In this document: positions 1-5,440 of the stretch, one piece after another
Layout of the letters: each line of letters starts with the position of its first letter
How positions within the stretch are numbered: the stretch's first letter is position 1
NCBI GenBank assembly: GCA_023263465.1
Contig: JALQWV010000087.1
Coordinates: 1-5,539, forward strand
Length of the DNA: 5,539 nucleotides
Reading direction: 5' to 3'
Source of the DNA: Ilumatobacteraceae bacterium
GTDB taxonomy: Bacteria > Actinomycetota > Acidimicrobiia > Acidimicrobiales > Ilumatobacteraceae
Translations under genes and position numbers: made by a program
The notes under the pieces: model-generated
Seen by the model: only the letters and a program-made list of their open reading frames with translations
The model's database searches: none
Told to the model about the DNA's origin: nothing

Positions 1-263
1 TTGCTGAAAACGCTGGTCTTGAAGGCGGAGTAGTCGTTGAAAAAGTTCGCAACATGAAGGGCAATGAAGGCCTCAATGCTGCAACTGGCGAATACGAAGA
101 CCTCGTGAAACTGGGCGTTATTGACGCAGCGAAAGTAACCCGCTCTGCATTGCAGAACGCAGGCTCAATTGCAGCGTTGTTCCTCACCACCGAAGCTGTC
201 ATTGCAGACAAGCCAGCCGATGCTGCGCCAGCAATGCCAGGCGGAGGCATGGAGGACTACTAA
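1..263 (+). CDS. groEL: Chaperonin GroEL (Hsp60), C-terminal end, 5' truncated by window
   Basis: This is the last 86 codons of the 60-kDa chaperonin, the ATP-driven folding cage that works in the cytoplasm with GroES. The reading frame is open from base 3, beginning AENAGLEGGVVVEKV. It carries the conserved end of the equatorial domain: LNAATGEYEDLV, GVIDAAKVTRSALQNA and AALFLTTEAVIADKP. It finishes with a short PAMPGGGMEDY tail in place of the long (GGM)n tail of E. coli GroEL; short Gly/Met tails ending in acidic and aromatic residues are usual in actinobacterial GroEL. The frame closes with TAA at 261-263, and a second in-frame stop (TAG) follows at 270-272. About 450 residues lie upstream of the window, so the start and regulation cannot be seen. 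The family assignment is very secure; which paralogue (groEL1 or groEL2) is less so, although the lack of a His-rich tail argues against the groEL1 type. Confidence 0.97.
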   Translation, partial: AENAGLEGGVVVEKVRNMKGNEGLNAATGEYEDLVKLGVIDAAKVTRSALQNAGSIAALFLTTEAVIADKPADAAPAMPGGGMEDY

Positions 264-296
264 ACCAAGTAGACCTTCACGAGCGCATCACCGAAC

Positions 297-1172
297 ATGA
301 TTGCGCTCGTCACCACAGAATCAGCGCGAGGGCACGACAACGATCTTGGGATCTTGAGTCGTGCCCTTGACGCATCTGGGGTGAAGTGGAACATTGTGAA
401 CTGGGACGACCCCGAGGTGCAATGGAGCGATTATTCCATTGCGGTGTTACGCAGCCCATGGGACTATCACGAACGCATTGCAGAGTTCAGCTCATGGTTG
501 AAGGTTGTGGCGAAGCAAACGCGATTGTTGAATACACTGCCCATCGTTGAGTGGAATTTAGATAAGCGCTACTTGCGCGAATTAATGAGCGCCGACATTG
601 CCGTGATGGAAACAGTGTTCGTTGAGACTGAAACCCATTTATCTCACGAAGTGTTTTTGGGCGACGTGATTGTGAAGCCAGCAATTAGCGCAGGCTCGAA
701 CAACACCGCTCGATACAAGAGTGATGCTGCAGGGGCAACTGAACACGCACGCAAGTTGCTGAGCAACGGCATATCGGTACTTGCTCAGCCGTATCAAAGT
801 GCAATCGACGAATACGGCGAAACGGGCCTGGTGTATTTGGCCGGCCAGTTCAGTCACGCATTCCGCAAAGCACCAATTTTTGCTGATAAAGACCAAAACC
901 ACAATGGTCTCTATGTCGTTGAAGAAATTACTTTGCGCATTCCAAGTGATGCTGAGCGCGCCTTCGGCGACAAGGTCATTGCATTTGTGAAAAACAAGTT
1001 TGATACTGCTCCGCTCTATGCACGCGTGGACATGGTGGTGAACGCTGACGGCGTTCCTGAACTGATGGAACTTGAACTCACCGAACCATCGTTGTTTTTA
1101 CATCTCGACGATGAAGCACCGGCACGTGCTGCGATGGCCTTCGCCAACGCAGCCGCAACAAACGAAAGGTAG
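297..1172 (+). CDS. ATP-grasp domain protein, DcsG/RimK-like, substrate unknown
   Basis: A 291-residue protein of the ATP-grasp superfamily, whose members join a carboxylate to an amine or other nucleophile through an acyl-phosphate. The closest pattern I recognise is the group related to the cycloserine biosynthesis ligase DcsG. An N-terminal MIALVTTE strand opens a Rossmann-like domain, followed by LRSPWDYHER (51-60) and WNLDKRYL (86-93). The ATP-grasp core shows VKPAISAGSNNT (126-137), an adenine-side strand near QPYQ (164-167), and Y..GQFSHAFRK (180-191). The Mg/phosphate-binding end is YARVDMV (241-247) and MELELTEPSLFLH (257-269), where E258/E260/E264 are candidate metal ligands. No signal peptide or membrane segment is seen, so it should be cytosolic. 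ATG 297 is the only start, because TAA and TAG lie in frame just upstream; the ribosome site is weak. It lies 33 bases after groEL and 9 bases before chdC. The family is secure. The substrate cannot be read from sequence, and no cycloserine pathway genes are present. Confidence 0.88.
   Translation: MIALVTTESARGHDNDLGILSRALDASGVKWNIVNWDDPEVQWSDYSIAVLRSPWDYHERIAEFSSWLKVVAKQTRLLNTLPIVEWNLDKRYLRELMSADIAVMETVFVETETHLSHEVFLGDVIVKPAISAGSNNTARYKSDAAGATEHARKLLSNGISVLAQPYQSAIDEYGETGLVYLAGQFSHAFRKAPIFADKDQNHNGLYVVEEITLRIPSDAERAFGDKVIAFVKNKFDTAPLYARVDMVVNADGVPELMELELTEPSLFLHLDDEAPARAAMAFANAAATNER
1164..1169 (+). promoter_or_regulatory. Ribosome binding site for chdC
   Basis: GAAAGG lies 12 bases before the ATG at 1182 and overlaps the last codons of the ATP-grasp gene. 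It supports ATG 1182 over the internal Met codons at 1194 and 1212, and it fits translation of both genes from one message. The spacing is a little long. Confidence 0.5.
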
Positions 1173-1181
1173 TCTTGCCAT

Positions 1182-1856
1182 ATGAGCGAACCAATGTCCC
1201 CCTCAATTGGAATGGCTGTTTTGCACCTCTTTGGTCATCCGGCTGCAGAGTTTGACGGCCAAGCCGTTATTACGGCGGTAAAAACCGCGCAAGGTCGCGG
1301 TGTTCAAGTGGTGAGCGTTTCTATGCTGGGCCACAAGGCCGATGTTGCCTTTATGGCTGTCGCTTCCGACATGCGAGAACTGCGCGCGTTTCAAACCGCA
1401 GTGCAAACCGCTGGTGTATTCATCACCGACAGTTATGTGTCCATCACTGAAGTCAGCGAATACGCAGCAAACGTTCCCGAAGAAATGAAGAATGCTCGCT
1501 TGTATCCGCAACTTCCTCCTGCCGGTAAGAATGCGTGGTGTTTCTATCCAATGTCGAAGCGTCGAGACCCAGAAAACAATTGGTACACCTTGCCATTCGA
1601 TAAGCGAAGCGAGTTGATGGCCGAACACGGCAAGAGCGGTCGCGCCTTTGCTGGCCGCGTTATTCAGTTGGTAACCGCAAGCGCAGGCTTTGATGATTTC
1701 GAGTGGGGCGTCACGCTGTTTGCCGTGCACCCAGACGACTTGAAAGATGTCGTGTACACCATGCGCTTTGATGAAGCATCGGCTGTATACGCAGAATTCG
1801 GTGCGTTTTACGTAGGGATGGTTACACCAGTAGAAGAACTGGTCGCAACGCTGTAA
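1182..1856 (+). CDS. chdC: Coproheme decarboxylase (ChdC/HemQ, chlorite dismutase superfamily)
   Basis: This enzyme performs the last step of the coproporphyrin-dependent heme pathway. It converts coproheme III to heme b by two peroxide-driven oxidative decarboxylations in the cytosol. The 224-residue protein matches the superfamily from GHKADVAFMAV (50-60) to EFGAFYVGMV (205-214). Key residues align by spacing with the S. aureus and Geobacillus enzymes: the catalytic Tyr is Y122 and the partner Lys is K126 in YPMSK, the proximal heme His is H149 in AEHGKSGR, the distal Gln is Q162 in RVIQLVT, and propionate-binding candidates are R106 (RLYP), R195 and S200 (MRFDEASA). The N-terminal half is about 25-30 residues shorter than in Firmicutes homologues. 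A two-residue insertion precedes the YPMSK loop. It sits 9 bases after the ATP-grasp gene, probably in the same operon. No other heme gene is in the window. The intact Tyr/His set argues against a true chlorite dismutase. Confidence 0.95.
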   Translation: MSEPMSPSIGMAVLHLFGHPAAEFDGQAVITAVKTAQGRGVQVVSVSMLGHKADVAFMAVASDMRELRAFQTAVQTAGVFITDSYVSITEVSEYAANVPEEMKNARLYPQLPPAGKNAWCFYPMSKRRDPENNWYTLPFDKRSELMAEHGKSGRAFAGRVIQLVTASAGFDDFEWGVTLFAVHPDDLKDVVYTMRFDEASAVYAEFGAFYVGMVTPVEELVATL

Positions 1857-2783
1857 TTACTTGCCTTCGCCTTGTTCGCGAAGGAATTGTTCAACTTCGT
1901 CCATCAAGGTTGATGCGTCGGGTTCTCCTGCCGAATCATCATCAGATTCTGTTGCGAAATCGAATTGCAACTGTCCGTCATCAACTTCGTCGTCCAGGTT
2001 CATGCCGTTGTCGGACATGGTTTCCAAGCGCTCAACGTATGCAGCCAAGTCTTCGTCGTCACTCACCAGCGAGTTCACTTGGTCTTCGTAACGCTCAATG
2101 AGGTTCATGACCGATGCAACTGGTGCCGGGGTACCAATAATTTCGCACGCGCGGCGCATAAGTGACAGCGATGCTTTTGGTGATGGCACCTGTGATGCGT
2201 ACGCGGGAACTGCAGCCCACAGTGCAGCTGACGGCATGGCCGCCGTGTAGCAACTGTCGTGCAACACACCAACGATTCCGGTTGGGCCTTCGTAACGCGA
2301 GCGCTGCAGTTCAAAGCGATCAATCAGTTCGTCGTCAGTTGCAGTGCCAATGATTTGCACTGGCCTACTGTGCGGTACATCGGCAAGTAATGCGCCAAGC
2401 GTAAGCATCATGGATGCACCGAAGTGATCGGCTACGCCCATCAACTGTTCCGAAAACGTGCGCCATTTCAAGCTTGGTTCTGGACCAAGCACCAAAATAA
2501 TGTCGCCACCAGCGCCAGACACATGCCACAACCCAACGGTTGGCCACACGATGTTGCGAACCCCACCGTCTTTTAGTCGAACATGGGGACGAATAGTGGC
2601 GAAGTCGGTGAATTCCTCTGGGTCAATTTCGGCAAGCGGTTGTGCGTGCCAACCTTCAATCAAATTGCGAACCGCATTTGACGCTGCATCTGCCGCGTCG
2701 TTCCAACCAGTAAATGCGGTGACAATGACGGGTTGCTTGAGCGACGGTTTTGACAACCAGCGGACATGATCGAGCGACGACAT
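1857..2783 (-). CDS. PAC2 family protein (proteasome assembly chaperone 2-like)
   Basis: A 308-residue member of the PAC2 superfamily, related to eukaryotic proteasome assembly chaperones and common in Actinobacteria, where its role is not settled. The core shows PVIVTAFTGWNDAADAASNA (18-37), DIILVLGPEPSLKWRTF (94-110), ASMMLTLGALLADVPHSRP (123-141) and IIGTA (144-148), the typical alternating strands and helices. NLIERYEDQVNSLV plus DEDLAAYVERLE (227-254) closes the fold. After it comes a very acidic linker (24 Asp/Glu against 3 Lys/Arg in residues 241-308), then a short predicted helix STLMDEVEQFLREQ (291-304). The C-terminus, GEGK, lacks the HbYX motif that some proteasome partners use to dock. 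It is probably soluble. It lies 12 bases after the glycosyltransferase gene. No purine-rich ribosome site precedes ATG 2783. A TAGCGT hexamer 9 bases upstream, overlapping the glycosyltransferase stop, could be a -10 element. The gene converges on chdC with no gap. No proteasome genes are in view. Confidence 0.92.
   Translation of the reverse strand: MSSLDHVRWLSKPSLKQPVIVTAFTGWNDAADAASNAVRNLIEGWHAQPLAEIDPEEFTDFATIRPHVRLKDGGVRNIVWPTVGLWHVSGAGGDIILVLGPEPSLKWRTFSEQLMGVADHFGASMMLTLGALLADVPHSRPVQIIGTATDDELIDRFELQRSRYEGPTGIVGVLHDSCYTAAMPSAALWAAVPAYASQVPSPKASLSLMRRACEIIGTPAPVASVMNLIERYEDQVNSLVSDDEDLAAYVERLETMSDNGMNLDDEVDDGQLQFDFATESDDDSAGEPDASTLMDEVEQFLREQGEGK
1864..1884. repeat. Inverted repeat just after chdC stop; possible weak terminator
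   Basis: CCTTCGC and GCGAAGG form a perfect 7-bp stem around a 7-base loop, starting 8 bases after the chdC stop codon. It lies inside the last codons of the PAC2 gene (the EQGEGK end). No T-run follows on either strand, so it is not a classic intrinsic terminator. As nothing else separates the two convergent genes, it may slow polymerase in one or both directions, or it may be a chance product of the coding sequence. Confidence 0.35.
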
Positions 2784-2795
2784 CTAGGCAGAACG

Positions 2796-3608
2796 CTATA
2801 GGCGTCTGCGCCGAATCGGAATGAGAAAAGTGTCAAAAAGACGCAGTAAATACTTAGTAATTGACCACACTGACACCACCGCCACAGTGGACAGCGAGAG
2901 GACGCCAGTGCGCCACAGAGACGCGAATCCGGACAGTTCTGATCGTTCCATGTTCCACAACTTGCCACTCTGCCCCGAGCCGCCATATCCGGGGTTGGAG
3001 CAGTGGGCAAGCGTGGCATGAATGTGTAGTGCGTTTCCGTGGCTGGCAATGATGGTCATCCAGAGCAGGTAATCCTCCGCATAACGCTTGGTGTTGGAGA
3101 ATCGCTCGGTTACTGAAGCCCGCAACATGACCGTTGGCGTGGCAGAGCGATTGCGAAGTAGGTAACTTCGCAGAGTTGCTTGCGACGTGATTGGTGCAAA
3201 CGGCAATGAGTCGAATTGTTCAGATGATCCGAACACGTGATCATGAAAACTCATGACACATGCTGGGTTAGTCAGCATTGCATTCAGTTGCAGTTCAAGT
3301 TTTTGTGGGTGCCATTGATCATCGGCATCCAAAAACGCAATGAATTCACTGGTTGCAACGTTCCATGCAGCATTGCGAGCCACACTTGGCCCGCCGTTTA
3401 CGCGTTGATTGATTATGCGAATGTTTAGCGAGGAAGTGTGTGTGTACTGTTCAATAATTGACACGGTGTTGTCGCTGCTTGCATCGTCAACCACCAATAC
3501 CTCATTTGGTTTGGTGGTTTGATGCTCAACACTGCGCAGTGCGCGCTCAATAGTTGTTGCTGAATTGAAGCACGGAATAACCACGCTGACAGATGCGTTG
3601 TTGGTCAC
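2796..3608 (-). CDS. Family 2 glycosyltransferase (GT-A fold), membrane-associated C-terminus
   Basis: A 270-residue inverting glycosyltransferase that moves a sugar from a nucleotide-sugar donor to an acceptor, probably at the cytoplasmic face of the membrane. The GT2 signature is complete. SVVIPCFNSATTIERALRSV (8-27) opens the fold, and VVDDASSDNT (39-48) holds the uridine-binding Asp pair D41/D42. NGGPSVARNAA (71-81) follows. AFLDADDQW (91-99) carries the metal-binding DxD-type motif at D94/D96, and RYAEDYLLW (175-183) supplies the likely catalytic base, E178/D179. Residues 235-265 are hydrophobic and end in IPIRRRRL, suggesting attachment to the membrane; it is far too short to be a processive synthase such as PgaC. 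The start is GTG at 3608, overlapping the deacetylase stop as GTGA, which points to coupled translation. Donor and acceptor cannot be predicted. The upstream deacetylase suggests an N-acetylated sugar as the joint substrate, but this is inference. Confidence 0.93.
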   Translation of the reverse strand: MTNNASVSVVIPCFNSATTIERALRSVEHQTTKPNEVLVVDDASSDNTVSIIEQYTHTSSLNIRIINQRVNGGPSVARNAAWNVATSEFIAFLDADDQWHPQKLELQLNAMLTNPACVMSFHDHVFGSSEQFDSLPFAPITSQATLRSYLLRNRSATPTVMLRASVTERFSNTKRYAEDYLLWMTIIASHGNALHIHATLAHCSNPGYGGSGQSGKLWNMERSELSGFASLWRTGVLSLSTVAVVSVWSITKYLLRLFDTFLIPIRRRRL

Positions 3609-4366
3609 GTGCGACGACCGAGGAAGTTCCAGTAACCCAACACTTTGTTCTCAATGGTGCGCGAATGATCGCCTGCCCACATGTCAAGTCGGTTCAACAA
3701 CAGTGCATCGCTATGGTCATTATTCACGCCCCACTTGCTGCAAGCCGCTGCGGTAAAACCAGCACGCTCTGCTGCCGCGCGAACTTCAGAATTCACGTGG
3801 CCATATGGGTACGACATAGTGGTGATCGGTATTTGCAAAATGTCTTCGAGTTGTTGCTTGCTACTGCGCAAGTCCGCCTCTGCATCGGCGATGCTGAGCG
3901 AAGTGAGTGAACGGTGAGTTGCACCGTGCGCACCAATGGTTGCCCCTGGAATAGTGGCCAGCTCGCGCAGTTCAGGAGTTGATAAATAACGCGGGTCGCC
4001 AGAGGTGAGTTTTTCTGGTGTCACAAACACATGAAAGGGAATACCGCGCTTACTGAGTTCTGGCCCGATGGTAGACAGTGCATCGGCGTATCCATCGTCA
4101 AAAGTGAGAGCAATTTCGGTGTAATTCGACTGGCGAAATGGGGCAAACGGCATGCTGAACTTCGCTGAAACTGCTTGCAATGTTTCAATATGACGCAAAA
4201 AGTCGGCGCGCGACATGGTGTAAATGTTGTTGACGTCGCCATCTACGCGGTTACCCACAGCGTGATACATGAGTACGCGTTGGCCAGCAACTGGTGAGCC
4301 AGGAAGCATGCGCAGGCAGTTACCGACGACGGTTGCTACTTGCCGCTTCGCGGTGAACATCAGCAC
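3605..4366 (-). CDS. Polysaccharide deacetylase (NodB homology domain, CE4)
   Basis: A 253-residue carbohydrate esterase family 4 protein, a metal-dependent enzyme that removes N-acetyl (or O-acetyl) groups from sugars of envelope glycans. VLMYHAV (31-37) precedes the NodB domain. ALTFDDGYADAL (86-97) gives the catalytic Asp D90 and metal ligand D91, HGATH (147-151) gives metal ligands H147 and H151, and SYPYG (185-189) forms the next groove motif. LLLNRLDMW (222-230) fits the last. No clear signal peptide or lipobox is seen at the N-terminus, so it may act on lipid-linked sugar inside the cell rather than on finished wall polymer. The start is probably GTG 4366; ATG at 4360 (residue 3) is an alternative. 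A TAGAAT hexamer six bases before the GTG favours a leaderless message starting at 4366. It is the first gene of a minus-strand run with the GT2 and PAC2 genes. Family certain, substrate unknown. Confidence 0.93.
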   Translation of the reverse strand: MLMFTAKRQVATVVGNCLRMLPGSPVAGQRVLMYHAVGNRVDGDVNNIYTMSRADFLRHIETLQAVSAKFSMPFAPFRQSNYTEIALTFDDGYADALSTIGPELSKRGIPFHVFVTPEKLTSGDPRYLSTPELRELATIPGATIGAHGATHRSLTSLSIADAEADLRSSKQQLEDILQIPITTMSYPYGHVNSEVRAAAERAGFTAAACSKWGVNNDHSDALLLNRLDMWAGDHSRTIENKVLGYWNFLGRRT

Positions 4367-4378
4367 ACGCTAATTCTA
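4367..4378 (-). promoter_or_regulatory. Candidate leaderless promoter (-10 TAGAAT) for the deacetylase operon
   Basis: On the minus strand TAGAAT (4378 to 4373) matches the TATAAT consensus at five of six positions. It ends six bases before the GTG at 4366, so transcription would begin at or beside the start codon. This TANNNT-to-start spacing is the known hallmark of leaderless actinobacterial genes. No Shine-Dalgarno sequence and no good -35 hexamer are visible, which agrees with that reading. Confidence 0.5.
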
Positions 4379-4393
4379 CGGGCATTTACGCAA

Positions 4394-4399
4394 TAAGGT
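4394..4399 (+). promoter_or_regulatory. Shine-Dalgarno and/or -10 element for the GNAT gene
   Basis: TAAGGT lies six bases before ATG 4406. AAGG within it, seven bases from the ATG, is a reasonable ribosome site. The same hexamer fits TANNNT at leaderless spacing. The two readings cannot be separated by sequence; the first supports the chosen start either way. Confidence 0.45.
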
Positions 4400-4405
4400 A
4401 GAGAC

Positions 4406-4837
4406 ATGACTGTGCAGGTAGAGATCGCAAACCGCGTTGACAACGACCTCGTTGCAGCGTTTCAGCGACTGATTCCACAGTTATCGAAGTCAAACCCTGC
4501 ACCGTCAAAAGAGCAATTGGAATCCATTGTCGCTTCAGACTCTTCTCACATTTTGTTGGCAAAAGTTGATGACGTAATTGTGGGCTCACTGACGCTGGTA
4601 ATTTTCCACATTCCTACGGGTATTCGCGCATGGATTGAAGATGTGGTGGTTGATGCCGATGCACGTGGCAAAGGTGTTGGTGAAGCATTAAACAAGTTCG
4701 CGCTAGCTGAAGCAAAACGCCAAGGTGCGACAACGGTTGATTTAACGTCGCGTCCCTCGCGTGAAGCAGCAAACCGTTTGTATCAGCGGCTTGGTTTTAA
4801 GGCTCGCGAAACCAACGTGTACCGCTACGACGTTTAA
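4406..4837 (+). CDS. GNAT family N-acetyltransferase
   Basis: A 143-residue acetyl-CoA-dependent acetyltransferase of the GNAT fold, one domain, cytosolic. HILLAKVDDVIVGSLTLVIF (48-67) forms the central strands. IEDVVVDADARGKGVGEAL (77-95) is motif A, with the acetyl-CoA pyrophosphate loop R87-G-K-G-V-G92. VDLTSRPSREAANRLYQRLG (111-130) is motif B, with the Tyr at 126 in the place of the usual general acid. The length and the RPSREAANRLYQRLGF ending are typical of small actinobacterial GNAT proteins. The substrate, whether a small molecule or a protein N-terminus, cannot be told. It is transcribed alone, divergent from the deacetylase operon across 39 bases and convergent with tag with no gap. 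No resistance or toxin context is seen: there is no DUF1778-type antitoxin partner nearby, so a TacT-like toxin is unlikely. Confidence 0.93.
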   Translation: MTVQVEIANRVDNDLVAAFQRLIPQLSKSNPAPSKEQLESIVASDSSHILLAKVDDVIVGSLTLVIFHIPTGIRAWIEDVVVDADARGKGVGEALNKFALAEAKRQGATTVDLTSRPSREAANRLYQRLGFKARETNVYRYDV

Positions 4838-5440
4838 CTATTTGGTGGTGTCGCGGGCAAAGCACGTCGCCAAGTGATCATTCACTAAGCCCAGCGACTG
4901 CATTGCTGCATACATGGTGGTTGGCCCAACAAACTTGAATCCGCGCTTCAGTAGTTCTTTCGAAAGTGCTACCGACTCCGGAGATGTTGCTGGAATATCG
5001 GAAAGCGTGCGCGGTGCCTTCTTGGGTCTTGCTGGAGCAAACGACCAAATGAGTGAAGACAATGTTCCTAGTTCGTCTTGCACCTTCAAAGTCGCCTTAG
5101 CGTTCGCAATTGTTGCTTCAATCTTCATACGGTTACGCACAATTCCTTCGTTCTTCATGAGCCGCGTAATGTCGCGAGCCTTGAACAATGCGACTTTCTC
5201 TGGGTCAAAGTTGGCAAACGCCTCGCGAAAGTTTTCGCGCTTGCGCAAAATAGTGAGCCACGAGAGCCCAGCCTGAAAACCTTCGAGGCAGAGCTTTTCG
5301 TACAACTTCTGATCATCGGTAACGGGTTTACCCCATTCGATGTCGTGATATTGCATGTATTGGGGGTCGCCTGCGCACCATGCACAACGCTTGTTGCCAT
5401 CGTCACCTTTAACCGTGGAATGTGATGTTTGTGTTGTCAT
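4838..5440 (-). CDS. tag: DNA-3-methyladenine glycosylase I
   Basis: This base-excision repair enzyme cuts 3-methyladenine from alkylated DNA and leaves an abasic site. The chosen 200-residue form matches E. coli Tag (187) along its length: KRCAWCAGDPQYMQYHDIEW (17-36), CLEGFQAGLSWLTILRKREN (51-70), NEGIVRNRMKI (97-107, in the helix-hairpin-helix region), FKFVGPTTMYAAMQSLGLVN (168-187) and DHLATC (188-193). All four zinc ligands are present at the right spacing: C19, H32, H189 and C193. The base-pocket residues Y31, E53 and W61 are also present. I place the start at ATG 5440. The frame is open further up (ATG 5488 would add 16 residues, and it stays open to the window edge), but the family begins near the Arg-Cys of C19 and the extra residues look unconserved. 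Neither start has a good ribosome site. Its TAG stop abuts the GNAT stop. Confidence 0.95.
   Translation of the reverse strand: MTTQTSHSTVKGDDGNKRCAWCAGDPQYMQYHDIEWGKPVTDDQKLYEKLCLEGFQAGLSWLTILRKRENFREAFANFDPEKVALFKARDITRLMKNEGIVRNRMKIEATIANAKATLKVQDELGTLSSLIWSFAPARPKKAPRTLSDIPATSPESVALSKELLKRGFKFVGPTTMYAAMQSLGLVNDHLATCFARDTTK

Noticed and set aside
297..1172. A cycloserine biosynthesis gene
   Set aside because: The likeness to DcsG is at family level only, and none of the other pathway genes occurs nearby.
1203..1730. A 175-codon open frame on the minus strand inside chdC
   Set aside because: It lies wholly opposite a well-conserved enzyme, and its translation has no recognisable domain and shows odd composition. 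It is a shadow of the coding strand.
1182..1856. True chlorite dismutase
   Set aside because: The YPMSK Tyr/Lys pair and the distal Gln are those of coproheme decarboxylases; the distal Arg region typical of chlorite dismutases is not seen.
1972..2018. Inverted repeat TGTCCG...CGGACA within the PAC2 gene
   Set aside because: The stem is only six pairs with a loop of over 30 bases inside the coding region of the acidic tail, so chance is the simpler explanation.
2750..2755. TTGACA on the plus strand, a perfect -35 hexamer
   Set aside because: It lies antisense within the PAC2 N-terminus, and no -10-like hexamer occurs at the proper spacing.
2660..3049. A 129-codon minus-strand frame spanning the GT2/PAC2 junction
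   Set aside because: It overlaps two real genes in a different frame, has no family features, and is best explained as chance.
4406..5440. GNAT plus neighbour as a toxin-antitoxin pair
   Set aside because: The adjacent genes are a DNA glycosylase and a deacetylase. No small DNA-binding antitoxin precedes the GNAT gene, and the intergenic space is too short to hide one.
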